Source of the DNA: Bacteroidetes bacterium UBA7662
Lineage (GTDB): Bacteria > Bacteroidota > Bacteroidia > UBA7662
Assembly (NCBI GenBank): GCA_002483345.1
Contig: DLHS01000015.1
Coordinates: 468,525-532,524, forward strand
Reading direction: 5' to 3'
DNA: 64,000 nt
The translations under genes and the position numbers were made by a program. Shown here piece by piece: positions 19,666 through 28,319 of this stretch. Positions within the stretch are counted from its first letter, which is position 1. Each line of letters begins with the position of its first letter. The notes beneath the pieces are model-generated. The model had not been told where the DNA came from, ran no database searches, and saw only the letters and a list, made by a program, of their open reading frames with translations.

Positions 19666-20805
19666 ATGCATAAAGTCATTCACATAGCAGATGATTATAT
19701 AAAATCTCTGGGATTTACTGTGACAGACGGTATCGCAGAAATTCTCCTCTTTTCACTACTCTTGCTGTTCCTTGCTGCTTTATTGTTTCTGACGGTATTG
19801 CTGAGCAGGTTCCGCAGAAACTACCTGGCCAGGTGGAAAACCACCTTCGACGAAGCCCTGGAGCCTTTGATTTTAGACCTGCTTTACGGGAATTACCAGG
19901 TCTTTGATGACTGGTGGAAACTTCCCGGGGTTGTGAAATTTGAAAGACGATACCTTCGGAAAAAAAGAGGTCGGAACAGGGCTATTGAAACCCTGTCAAT
20001 ACTCAGGTCACGCCTGGAAGGAGAAAACGCTTCTCTGCTTTCTGAAGTATTCCGCAAAACCGGCCTGTGGCGGGATAGTATACGCAGAATTAAAAGCAGA
20101 CTTTGGTACCGGCAGGCACAGGGAATTAAAGAACTCGGGGAATTCAATTATGTAGAAGCCGTCCCGCAAATCAGACGGCTCTCTGACCATCCGCAAGAAG
20201 AAGTCCGCTCACTGGCACAACTGGCCCTTATTCAACTCGACGATTCGGACCCATTTAGCTTTCTTGATGATCTCCGTAATCCGATCAGCAGACATACTAC
20301 CATCCGGCTGCATGCTGCCATGTTACAAAAACCGTCGCTGGAGCTTACCACTTTTGCACGTTGGCTCAACAGCCGGCATCCCGATGTGGTGCTCTTTGTA
20401 ACCCGCATGGCGGGTCTGTTTAACGCAGCGGCTGATGAGCCTTTATTGGCTAAGCTGGTACTTCATGAAAATGAGGAAATAGCCAAAGCAGCAATTCTAA
20501 GTCTGGAACAACTGGGGGCACAGGAAGCACTGACAAAAAAAATACCCTTGCTTGATAAGGGGAATCCGGAAATTCTGACCCAGCTGATCTCTTCTCTGGG
20601 CCAACTTGGGTATTCAAACCAGCGGCAGCTGCGACATTGGTTGTGGTCGAAAGAATATGCCATCGCACATCAGGCATTTCAGCTTTTGCTGTTGACAGAA
20701 GAAGAGGATAAATTGCTCCGACTGGCGGCGGATATGCCTGATGACTGCGCTTTCCCGGAAATTGCCCGTCAGAGAACATTGTTTAACAAACTTGCCACCA
20801 GATGA
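19666..20805 (+). CDS. Membrane-anchored HEAT-repeat protein
   Basis: A 379-residue protein with one N-terminal hydrophobic segment (about 20-45) followed by a basic stretch and a long, probably cytoplasmic, alpha-helical region. Helical repeats over about 150-370 (for example EVRSLAQLALIQLDDSDPF and EIAKAAILSLEQLGAQEAL) are HEAT-like. No enzyme motif is seen. Coupled by ATGA to the downstream synthase, it is a likely scaffold or adaptor between the receiver protein and the synthase. That role is inferred from position only. Confidence 0.75.
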   Translation: MHKVIHIADDYIKSLGFTVTDGIAEILLFSLLLLFLAALLFLTVLLSRFRRNYLARWKTTFDEALEPLILDLLYGNYQVFDDWWKLPGVVKFERRYLRKKRGRNRAIETLSILRSRLEGENASLLSEVFRKTGLWRDSIRRIKSRLWYRQAQGIKELGEFNYVEAVPQIRRLSDHPQEEVRSLAQLALIQLDDSDPFSFLDDLRNPISRHTTIRLHAAMLQKPSLELTTFARWLNSRHPDVVLFVTRMAGLFNAAADEPLLAKLVLHENEEIAKAAILSLEQLGAQEALTKKIPLLDKGNPEILTQLISSLGQLGYSNQRQLRHWLWSKEYAIAHQAFQLLLLTEEEDKLLRLAADMPDDCAFPEIARQRTLFNKLATR

Positions 20806-22232
20806 AAGACTTTCTTACGCAGTTCACCTGGTTTTTTGATGGCGCTATCCTGGTATATGTCATCCTGATCATCTCCTCCTACCTGATACTGACCTATTAC
20901 AGCGCCCGCGCACTCATTGAATATCTGAGAAAAGCTAAATTCCTGAATCCACAGCAACTCATGGCTTCTCCGCTTTCACCCAGTGTAAGCCTCATTGCAC
21001 CGGCATACAACGAAGCCAATACCATAGTTGAGAATGTAAAATCTTTATTGGCCATTCAGTACCCGCAACTGGAGGTAATCATAGTAAACGACGGCAGCAA
21101 AGATCAAACGTTGCAACTGCTGATCGATGCCTATGATCTCCATGCAGTCCCGCAACCGGTGAACTACCGGTTGAAACACCAGGAAATCAGGAACATTTAT
21201 AAGTCTTCCAAACCGGTTTATCATAATCTCACCATACTTGACAAGGTAAACGGTGGCAAGGCAGACGCACTGAATACCGGTCTGAACGTGGCCACTTCTG
21301 ACTATATAGCTTGTATTGATGTGGATTGTGTCTTGTCACAGGATGCGATTATCAAGATGATTCAGCCGTTTCTGTCCGGTAAAAAACCGTGCATTGCAAC
21401 CGGTGGGGTTATACGGATTGCCAATTCCTGTGTTATAGAGAATGGAAGGCTTATTTCTGTTAAAATGCCTGACAATTTACTTGCCCGTTTCCAGGTTCTG
21501 GAATACATCAGGGCTTTCCTGATGGGGAGAATGGGCTGGAGCAAAGCCGATGGCCTGCTTCTTATATCAGGCGCCTTTGGCATCTTCAACAAAGAGATTG
21601 CCATCAAGGCAGGTGGGTATGACCATAATACTGTAGGAGAAGATATGGAACTCATTGTCAGGATGAGGCGGTATATGATTGAACGGGAGCTGCCTTACAG
21701 GGTTGAATTTATTCCAGACCCGCTTTGCTGGACCGAGGCCCCCTCTACCTACAAAGTTCTTGGCCGGCAACGAAACCGCTGGATGCGCGGCACCATTGAG
21801 ACGTTGTTGCAGCACAAAAAGATGTTCTTCAATCCTAAATACAAGGTTTTAGGGATGCTTAGCTATCCGTATTGGTTGTTTTTTGAATGGCTGGCACCAG
21901 TCATTGAAATTACAGGGCTGTTGTATTTTCTCATCCTGCTGATGCTGGGGCAGCCCAATTATATTTTCAGTATGAGTTTGTTTGGACTCGTTTATGCATT
22001 TGCCATTTTCATGTCTGTGCTCGCTATTTTTTTCGATGAGTTTACCTTCTATCAGTATAAACGTATCCGCGATGTTTTCAGGCTGCTGGCAGCGGCTTTA
22101 CTGGAGCCTTTTATACACCACCCGATGATAGTGCGTTGGGGGATACAGGGAAACATTGACTTTCTGAAAGGCAAAAAAAGTTGGGGAGATATGACCCGAA
22201 CCGGCTTTGGCCCAAAAAAGGCAACGAAATGA
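20802..22232 (+). CDS. Processive family 2 glycosyltransferase (polysaccharide synthase)
   Basis: A 476-residue inner-membrane GT2 enzyme like PgaC or hyaluronan/cellulose synthases. It has an N-terminal membrane segment (about 10-35), then the nucleotide-sugar domain with NDGSKDQT, the DxD motif (D173-V-D175), GED (D281) and the processivity motif QxxRW (Q323-R326-W327), then three or four C-terminal membrane segments. These motifs indicate simultaneous polymerisation and translocation of a beta-linked polysaccharide. There is no PilZ domain, so c-di-GMP control is not expected. Both neighbours overlap it by 4 nt. The sugar cannot be told from sequence. Confidence 0.9.
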   Translation: MKDFLTQFTWFFDGAILVYVILIISSYLILTYYSARALIEYLRKAKFLNPQQLMASPLSPSVSLIAPAYNEANTIVENVKSLLAIQYPQLEVIIVNDGSKDQTLQLLIDAYDLHAVPQPVNYRLKHQEIRNIYKSSKPVYHNLTILDKVNGGKADALNTGLNVATSDYIACIDVDCVLSQDAIIKMIQPFLSGKKPCIATGGVIRIANSCVIENGRLISVKMPDNLLARFQVLEYIRAFLMGRMGWSKADGLLLISGAFGIFNKEIAIKAGGYDHNTVGEDMELIVRMRRYMIERELPYRVEFIPDPLCWTEAPSTYKVLGRQRNRWMRGTIETLLQHKKMFFNPKYKVLGMLSYPYWLFFEWLAPVIEITGLLYFLILLMLGQPNYIFSMSLFGLVYAFAIFMSVLAIFFDEFTFYQYKRIRDVFRLLAAALLEPFIHHPMIVRWGIQGNIDFLKGKKSWGDMTRTGFGPKKATK

Positions 22233-23389
22233 AAATTGCCTGGTTTTTAGTCTGGGCCTTTAGGATTGTCTTTTTTTCAGTCCTGCTTACCCCGCTGCTC
22301 ATGTTGTTACTGTGGTGGCTGAAACCCTCCCTGCAAAAGGGAATCACAATTATCGACAAAACAGTGCTTGACAAGGCATTTGAAGAACATGCCTCTCTTT
22401 TCTGGTACATGAACAGCCGGAAATGGATACGGCCGGATAATGGAGACGCCTATCAGGCAGACAAGGATTATTTCGGTTTTTTTCCGGGTGAAAAACAAGC
22501 ATATACCCTAAAAGGTCTGGAAGGGCTGCCAGACCGGCAGCTCGACAGCATTGCCAAAGCGTCTGAATACCTGTATATCACCGATTCTTATGGCATTTAC
22601 CACAATGAGTGGTTTAAGGACGCTGACCGGGAAGAAAGATCGTCCCACCTTTACGGCGGTTTAGCCCCCGAAGACATGTCGCTCTTACACAAAATGGATG
22701 TTGGCGGAAAAACTATTATCTGTGAGTTTAACACCCTTGCCAATCCCACTACGGATACAATCCGCAGCGCTTTCGAAAATCAGTTCGGGCTACGCTGGAC
22801 AGGCTGGATTGGCAGGTATTTTGAATCCCTCGATTCTGCCACCAACAAGGAGCTACCCCATTGGCTGTTGCAGAATTATATAAAACAGTACAAAAAATGG
22901 CCCTTTCAAAAGGCTGGAATCGTTTTTGTGAATGAAAATGATCGTATTGAGATACTGGAATACGGTGAAGAACTACTTGAAAGAGTACCGAAAATCTACA
23001 CCAAAGATAAATATGTCAAAGAAACAGGCCTGCCGGCCAGGATATACTATCCGTTTTGGTTTGACATCATGGCCTATGATACCAGGCAACTGGAGGCCCT
23101 GTCATATTACTACCTCCCTACCAACCAACGGGGCGACAGTTTGCTCAAAACCTATGGGATTCCCGGCCTGTTTCCGGCTGTGTTAAAAAGAAAAAGCAGC
23201 CCTGACAGGGCTGCCTTCTATTATTTCTCAGGAGATTATTGTGATAATCCAGTTTCACTCAAGCGCTCTTATTTCCGTGGTATCAGACATTTGAGTGAGT
23301 TTTATTATGATGAAACAGATAACAGCGACCGGCAGACCTTTTTCTGGCTTTACTACCTGCCCCTGCTGGATAACATCCTGAAAGATTAA
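22229..23389 (+). CDS. Membrane-anchored protein of unknown function, last gene of the polysaccharide cassette
   Basis: A 386-residue protein starting MKIAWFLVW with its ATG overlapping the synthase stop (ATGA). One N-terminal membrane segment (about 5-30) anchors what should be a periplasmic domain of about 350 residues. Strand/helix alternation such as EYLYITDSYGIY and GGKTIICEFNTLANPT suggests an alpha/beta fold, vaguely like glutamine-amidotransferase-like or deacetylase-like domains, but I recognise no catalytic motif. By position it may modify or guide the polymer as PgaB does in another system. Its last codons overlap the convergent aminotransferase gene by 4 nt. Confidence 0.8.
   Translation: MKIAWFLVWAFRIVFFSVLLTPLLMLLLWWLKPSLQKGITIIDKTVLDKAFEEHASLFWYMNSRKWIRPDNGDAYQADKDYFGFFPGEKQAYTLKGLEGLPDRQLDSIAKASEYLYITDSYGIYHNEWFKDADREERSSHLYGGLAPEDMSLLHKMDVGGKTIICEFNTLANPTTDTIRSAFENQFGLRWTGWIGRYFESLDSATNKELPHWLLQNYIKQYKKWPFQKAGIVFVNENDRIEILEYGEELLERVPKIYTKDKYVKETGLPARIYYPFWFDIMAYDTRQLEALSYYYLPTNQRGDSLLKTYGIPGLFPAVLKRKSSPDRAAFYYFSGDYCDNPVSLKRSYFRGIRHLSEFYYDETDNSDRQTFFWLYYLPLLDNILKD
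23190..23219 (-). terminator. Terminator for the aminotransferase transcript, embedded in the opposing CDS
   Basis: Read on the reverse strand, a GC-rich hairpin (GCAGCCC / GGGCTGC with a 5-nt loop) is followed by TTTTTCTTTTT. It lies about 170-195 nt past the aminotransferase stop, inside the coding region of the opposite-strand gene. On the forward strand the hairpin lacks a good T-run. Confidence 0.6.
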
Positions 23390-24585
23390 TTTGTCCTGCC
23401 CGGATATTGCTCGAGGGCAATCTTCAGGCATTCCATCGCTTTTTCGAGAAAGTTCTTCTGCAGTACATACGCAATGCGCACCTCCTGTTTCCCAAGTCCC
23501 GGTGTTGCATAGAAGCCGGTTGCAGGCGCCATCATTACCGTTTGTTTGTTGTATTCGAACGATTCCAGCATCCACTGGCAGAAGCGATCGCTGTCGTCGA
23601 TAGGCAATTTAACAACACAGTAAAAAGCACCACCCGGATTCGGACAGGTTACACCCGGCATTTGTTGCAAGGCCTTCACCACCAGGTCACGGCGGCTGAT
23701 GTATTCGCTGGTCACGGCATCAAAATAGTCCCTGCCTGTGTCCAAAGCAGCCATCGAGCCGATTTGTTCTATAGTTGGCGGGCTCAGGCGGGCCTGAGCA
23801 AACTTCATGGCAGCAGCAATTACCTGTTTGTTGCGTGTAATCAGGGCTCCTATCCGGGCTCCACAGGCACTGTATATTTTAGAGACACTCTCCACAACAA
23901 CGGCATGCTCTTCGATACCTTTGAGGGTGAGAATAGAACGGTGTTTTAAGCCGCCGTAAACAAATTCACGGTACACCTCATCGGCAAACAGATATAAATC
24001 ATGTTTGATGACGATGTCACGCAGTTGTTCCAGTTCACTATCTGAATAGAGCGTGCCCGTTGGGTTATTCGGATTACAGATCACAATACCCCGGGTACGT
24101 TTGGTAATCAGTTTTTCAAACGATTCCGCAGAGGGCAAGGCAAATCCGTCTTCAATACGTGTGGTGATGGGAACTACTTTCACCCCGGCCATTTGCGCAA
24201 ATCCATTGTAATTGGCATAAAATGGCTCCGGAATGATGAGTTCATCGCCCGGATCCAGGCAACTCATCATGGCAAAAACGATGGCCTCGCTCCCTCCCGT
24301 GCTGATGATGATGTCGTTGTGAGTGATGTCAATACCACGCCCCACCATCTTTTCGGCATACTTGCGGCGATAGCTTTCAAGTCCGGCAGAATGCGAATAC
24401 TCCAGCACTTTGCCGTTGAACTCATGCACTGCCCGGATAAAGGCAGGAGCTGTTTCGATGTCGGGCTGACCGATATTCAGGTGGTATATCATCACGCCGC
24501 GGGATGCAGCTTCTTCTGCAAACGGGACTAACTTACGGATAGGCGATGCGGGCATGGCATGGCCACGATTGGAGATTGCTGGCAT
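23386..24585 (-). CDS. PLP-dependent aminotransferase (aspartate aminotransferase family, class I)
   Basis: A 399-residue fold-type I aminotransferase. It shows the N-terminal PASPIRKLVPFAEEA segment, the ICNPNNPTGTLYS motif, the ADEVYREF motif and the PLP-lysine region VSKIYSACGARIG. The C-terminal substrate-carboxylate arginine lies in QEVRIAYV. It would transfer amino groups between an amino acid (probably aspartate or a hydrophobic one) and 2-oxoglutarate. The start MPAISNRGHAM at 24583-24585 was preferred over an upstream in-frame start whose codons fall inside a terminator/promoter region. Its 3' end overlaps the polysaccharide cassette by 4 nt. Confidence 0.92.
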   Translation of the reverse strand: MPAISNRGHAMPASPIRKLVPFAEEAASRGVMIYHLNIGQPDIETAPAFIRAVHEFNGKVLEYSHSAGLESYRRKYAEKMVGRGIDITHNDIIISTGGSEAIVFAMMSCLDPGDELIIPEPFYANYNGFAQMAGVKVVPITTRIEDGFALPSAESFEKLITKRTRGIVICNPNNPTGTLYSDSELEQLRDIVIKHDLYLFADEVYREFVYGGLKHRSILTLKGIEEHAVVVESVSKIYSACGARIGALITRNKQVIAAAMKFAQARLSPPTIEQIGSMAALDTGRDYFDAVTSEYISRRDLVVKALQQMPGVTCPNPGGAFYCVVKLPIDDSDRFCQWMLESFEYNKQTVMMAPATGFYATPGLGKQEVRIAYVLQKNFLEKAMECLKIALEQYPGRTN

Positions 24586-24596
24586 AACTAACGGGA

Positions 24597-24630
24597 ATAA
24601 AAAAACCCCGTGCAAAGATACACGGGGTTA
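24597..24630 (-). terminator. Terminator of the DUF1573 gene, with a promoter box in its loop
   Basis: On the reverse strand AACCCCGTG pairs with CACGGGGTT and is followed by a run of T, 21 nt after the DUF1573 stop. The hairpin loop contains TATCTTTG, a perfect -7 consensus (listed separately). Confidence 0.8.
24613..24620 (-). promoter_or_regulatory. -7 promoter box of the aminotransferase gene
   Basis: TATCTTTG on the reverse strand matches TAnnTTTG exactly and ends 27 nt before the aminotransferase ATG. It lies in the loop of the upstream gene's terminator. Confidence 0.5.
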
Positions 24631-24650
24631 CTATTCTGTGTGAATGTCTT

Positions 24651-25097
24651 TTAAGGCTTCTCTACAGGGCTGCTGTTAGGCTTGGCTTGCGGAACACCTG
24701 ACTGAACACGTTCTACAACACCCTTGATGGTTACTACCTTGGTAGGGGTTTTGGCGTTGGAAGAGATCGTAATAGATTTGGTGAAAGGGCCTGGACGGTT
24801 TTGCGAGTTGTAAACAGCTTTGATTTTACCTTGCTCACCTGGTTTTACTGGCTCGCGGGTCCAGGTTGGCGTAGTACAACCACAACTGGCTGCAACATTG
24901 GTAATGATGAGGGGCTCTTTGCCTGTATTGGTAAATACAAACTCATGCGTAGCCATTTCACCTTCTTTAACGGTGCCGAAATCGTGGGTTTCTTTTTCGA
25001 ATTTAAATTCCGGCTTGTTTTTGTCTTCGGCTTTTTCCTGGGCCATTACAGTTTGTCCGATCAAAAGCAACGCGGCGATAGCAAGAAGTTTTTTCAT
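24651..25097 (-). CDS. DUF1573 domain protein, secreted
   Basis: A 148-residue exported protein: signal peptide (1-20, ending VMAQ), then a DUF1573 immunoglobulin-like domain. The family motifs HDFGTVKEGE, FTNTGKEPL and AASCGCTTPTW are all present. The SCGCT motif holds a cysteine pair of unknown role. The domain is common in Bacteroidota envelope proteins and is distantly ASH/PapD-like; its molecular job is unknown. ATG 25095-25097 gives the signal peptide directly and lies 36 nt after a good promoter box. Confidence 0.9.
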   Translation of the reverse strand: MKKLLAIAALLLIGQTVMAQEKAEDKNKPEFKFEKETHDFGTVKEGEMATHEFVFTNTGKEPLIITNVAASCGCTTPTWTREPVKPGEQGKIKAVYNSQNRPGPFTKSITISSNAKTPTKVVTIKGVVERVQSGVPQAKPNSSPVEKP

Positions 25098-25133
25098 AAT
25101 GATATAATTCTGGATTTGAATAGTTAACTGTAT

Positions 25134-25141
25134 CAAAAATA
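25134..25141 (-). promoter_or_regulatory. -7 promoter box of the DUF1573 gene
   Basis: TATTTTTG on the reverse strand, an exact match to TAnnTTTG, 36 nt before the ATG. Confidence 0.5.
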
Positions 25142-25237
25142 AGAAAGTTCAGGCTTAGTTGGATTAAAATTCCGTGTAAGCTTTTATCCTTCATCCAACA
25201 TCCATGCCAAAGGAAACCGTCCAAGGACTGAAATCTT

Positions 25238-25245
25238 TATCTTTG
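25238..25245 (+). promoter_or_regulatory. -7 promoter box of the E1 dehydrogenase gene
   Basis: TATCTTTG, an exact TAnnTTTG match ending 23 nt before the ATG at 25269. That spacing is nearly the same as at leuS. Confidence 0.5.
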
Positions 25246-25268
25246 TCCCGGAACCATCTGTACCTGTC

Positions 25269-27692
25269 ATGTCGAAAAAGTCTGCCCCTGTCCCCGTCAC
25301 AAACGCTGTTTCTTTCGAAGATTTCAAACAAGAAGTCATCGCCGATTACAAACTGGCTTTTGAAAGTCGGCAGGCCAGCTTGCTTGGCCGCAAGGAAGTA
25401 TTGACAGGCAAGGCTAAATTCGGCATTTTCGGTGATGGCAAAGAAGTAGCCCAACTGGCAATGGCAAAGGCATTTAAAGCAGGCGACATACGCTCAGGTT
25501 ACTATCGCGACCAGACATTTATGTTTGCCAAAGGGATGTCGGATATAAGGGCGTTTTTTGCTCAGTTATATGCTCATGTGGATGTTGAAACCGAGCCCGC
25601 TTCTGCCGGCAGGCTGATGAACGGTCACTTTGCCAGTCGCTTTCTGGATGAGAAAGGCAACTGGAAAGACCTTACCGCAGCGCCACACAGCACCTCTGAC
25701 ATATCACCCACTGCAGGTCAGATGGGGCGTGCGCTGGGGATTGCCTATGCTTCTAAACTTTACCGACAGAATGAAGCGTTGCACCCCTTCACCAACTTCA
25801 GCAAACAAGGCAATGAAGTTTCATTTGTGACCATAGGCAATGCGTCTACCTCAGAAGGGCATTTTTGGGAAACAGTCAATGCCGCCGCTGTCCTTCAGGT
25901 ACCACTTGCCATTAATATCTGGGACGATCAGTATGGCATTTCTGTTCCTGCGCGTTACCAGACAGCCAAAGAAAATCTGTCGGAGATTCTGAAAGGTTTT
26001 GAATCCAACGAACAGGGTACTGCCTATAAAATTTACAGCTGCAAAGGCTGGGACTATCCTGCCCTCTGTGAGCTTTATATGACGGCCATAGAAGAGGTTC
26101 GTGCAACACAAATCCCGGCAATCTTCCATATCACTGAAATCACACAACCGCAGGGACATTCCACCTCAGGTTCTCATGAGCGTTATAAATCTGCTGAAAG
26201 ACTCGCCTGGGAGCAGGAAAATGACTGCCTGAAAAAAATGCGTGACTGGATGCTTGCCAATGGTATTGCTACCCATGAGACCCTGGAACAACTGGAATCC
26301 GAGGCTGTTAAGTTCGTCAAAAACGAACAAAAAGCGGCCTGGGCAGCCTTCAGAAAAGACATAGACGAAGAAATCGCCACGGCCCTGGTTTTACTTGAAC
26401 AGCTTGCAGGCAGCAGCAGTCAGTCGGAAAAAGTAAACCACCTCCACGGAGAGCTCAAAAATACCAAGGAAGCCATCCGGAAAGATATGCTCAGCGCGGT
26501 ACGTAAGGCTTTGCGGTTGACACGTCATGAGTCTTCCAACGAAAGAAATGCGTTATTATCCTGGAAAAGTGTGCAGGATGTAAAAAATGACGACCGCTAT
26601 TCCAGCAACCTGTATAGCCAAACCGAACTGACTGCGCTGAAAGTGCCGCACATTCCGGCTGTTTTCAGTGATGAAAGCCCTTCTATCAACGGTTTTGAGG
26701 TGCTCAATCAGGTTTTTGATGCCATACTGGAGAGAGAACCCCGCTTTTTCGCCATCGGAGAGGATGTCGGACATATTGGAGATGTAAACCAGGGTTTTTC
26801 AGGACTTCAGGCTAAATACGGAGAGCTCAGGGTAACGGATACCGGTATACGGGAAATGAGTATCGTTGGTCAGGGTCTCGGGGCTGCCATGCGCGGACTT
26901 CGGCCGTTGGTAGAGATCCAATACCTGGATTACCTGCTTTATGCCATACAGATTATGAGCGATGACATTGCCACCCTGCAATACAGAACCAAGGGAGGGC
27001 AAAAAGCACCACTCATTATCCGTACCCGTGGCCATCGTCTCGAAGGTATCTGGCACAGCGGTTCCCCTATGGGTATGATTATCCATGCCGTACGGGGTAT
27101 GCATGTACTGGTGCCCCGCAATATGGTGCAGGCAGCAGGTATGTACAACCTCCTCCTCCAGTCGGACGAGCCGGCGCTGGTCATCGAATGCCTCAACGGC
27201 TACCGCCTGAAAGAACGCCTCCCCGATAATTTCGACAGCTTCACAGTACCCATCGGTAAAGTGGAAACAATCCGTCCGGGGGACGATATCACCCTCGTTA
27301 CTTACGGATCGAGCTGCCGTATTGCTATGGAAGCCGCCCAGCAGCTCTCAGAGGTTGGTATTGAGGTAGAAATCATCGATGTGCAGAGTATGCTGCCCTT
27401 CGATTTGTCGCACGATATCGTGAAATCGCTCCGCAAAACCAACCGCATCCTTTTCCTGGATGAGGATGTGCCTGGCGGGGCAACCGCCTATATGATGCAG
27501 CAAGTGCTGGAAGAACAAGGAGGATATTTCCTGCTCGACAGCCCTCCTGCCACCCTCACCGCCAAAGCTCACCGGCCGGCCTACGGCACAGACGGTGACT
27601 ACTTCAGCAAACCAAGTGTTGAAGATGTGGTAGAGAAGGTTTACAGCATCATGCAGGATGCTGAACCAGGTGAATTTCCAAAGTATTTATAA
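25269..27692 (+). CDS. 2-oxoacid dehydrogenase E1 component, fused alpha and beta subunits
   Basis: An 807-residue thiamine-diphosphate enzyme. The N-terminal alpha part (about 15-400) has the cofactor segment IGNASTSEGHFWETVNAA. The C-terminal beta part (about 475-807) has FFAIGEDVGHIGDVNQG and the GLGAAMRGLRP region. It probably decarboxylates branched-chain 2-oxoacids (or pyruvate) and hands the acyl group to a lipoyl E2 that is not in this window. The Asn in place of the usual Asp of the GDG motif is, as I recall, typical of this fused Bacteroidota family. A -7 box precedes it and a terminator follows. Confidence 0.92.
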   Translation: MSKKSAPVPVTNAVSFEDFKQEVIADYKLAFESRQASLLGRKEVLTGKAKFGIFGDGKEVAQLAMAKAFKAGDIRSGYYRDQTFMFAKGMSDIRAFFAQLYAHVDVETEPASAGRLMNGHFASRFLDEKGNWKDLTAAPHSTSDISPTAGQMGRALGIAYASKLYRQNEALHPFTNFSKQGNEVSFVTIGNASTSEGHFWETVNAAAVLQVPLAINIWDDQYGISVPARYQTAKENLSEILKGFESNEQGTAYKIYSCKGWDYPALCELYMTAIEEVRATQIPAIFHITEITQPQGHSTSGSHERYKSAERLAWEQENDCLKKMRDWMLANGIATHETLEQLESEAVKFVKNEQKAAWAAFRKDIDEEIATALVLLEQLAGSSSQSEKVNHLHGELKNTKEAIRKDMLSAVRKALRLTRHESSNERNALLSWKSVQDVKNDDRYSSNLYSQTELTALKVPHIPAVFSDESPSINGFEVLNQVFDAILEREPRFFAIGEDVGHIGDVNQGFSGLQAKYGELRVTDTGIREMSIVGQGLGAAMRGLRPLVEIQYLDYLLYAIQIMSDDIATLQYRTKGGQKAPLIIRTRGHRLEGIWHSGSPMGMIIHAVRGMHVLVPRNMVQAAGMYNLLLQSDEPALVIECLNGYRLKERLPDNFDSFTVPIGKVETIRPGDDITLVTYGSSCRIAMEAAQQLSEVGIEVEIIDVQSMLPFDLSHDIVKSLRKTNRILFLDEDVPGGATAYMMQQVLEEQGGYFLLDSPPATLTAKAHRPAYGTDGDYFSKPSVEDVVEKVYSIMQDAEPGEFPKYL

Positions 27693-27697
27693 CCCCG

Positions 27698-27722
27698 GGC
27701 GCCTGATAAGGCGCCTTTTTAT
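27698..27722 (+). terminator. Intrinsic terminator after the E1 gene
   Basis: GGCGCC / GGCGCC stem with a TGATAA loop followed by five T, just after the E1 stop. It lies only about 10 nt before the next gene's ATG, so that gene may rely partly on read-through. Confidence 0.75.
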
Positions 27723-27731
27723 TTCTATTCC

Positions 27732-28319
27732 ATGCATACCATCCGACAAGTCTGCGTTTACTGCGCCTCATCTCCCCTGACACCACAACCCTACCTGGAT
27801 GCGGTAGATGTACTGACAGAACATTTGGTGGCAGAAGATATCAAAGTTGTTTTTGGGGGTGGCAGTACCGGCCTGATGGGCAGACTGGCTGATAAAATGT
27901 TGGAAAAAGGAGGAAGAATAGCCGGTATCATGCCCGATTTTATGCGGGAAGTGGAATGGGCTCATAAATCACTGACTGAATTGCAGTTTGTAGCAGATAT
28001 GCACGAACGAAAAAAACAATTCCTCGTCAATACCGATGCACTCATTGCCTTGCCCGGAGGTTGCGGTACGCTGGAAGAGCTGTTGGAAGCCATTACCTGG
28101 AAAAGACTGGGTTTATACGTAAAACCCATCGTTGTTCTGAATCTGAATGGATTTTACGACCCTTTGTTGCAGCAACTCGACCGTTGCGTGGAAGAAAAGT
28201 TCATGCATCCTGAACATCGGCAAATGTGGACCGTAGTAACCAGGCCTGCGGAAATACTGGGTGCAGCCCGTCAGTCTGTTATCTGGGAAGATGCTTTAAA
28301 CAAAGCCAGGGTGAAGTAA
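27732..28319 (+). CDS. LOG family / TIGR00730 Rossmann-fold protein (nucleotide 5'-monophosphate phosphoribohydrolase)
   Basis: A 195-residue member of the lysine-decarboxylase-like LOG family. It carries the signature PGGCGTLEEL (about residues 105-114) preceded by the conserved ERKKQF arginine/lysine stretch, and the N-terminal glycine-rich FGGGSTGLMG motif. Relatives release the base from nucleoside or cytokinin monophosphates. The natural bacterial substrate is uncertain. Its TAA ends exactly one base before the stop codon of the convergent M48 gene. Confidence 0.9.
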   Translation: MHTIRQVCVYCASSPLTPQPYLDAVDVLTEHLVAEDIKVVFGGGSTGLMGRLADKMLEKGGRIAGIMPDFMREVEWAHKSLTELQFVADMHERKKQFLVNTDALIALPGGCGTLEELLEAITWKRLGLYVKPIVVLNLNGFYDPLLQQLDRCVEEKFMHPEHRQMWTVVTRPAEILGAARQSVIWEDALNKARVK

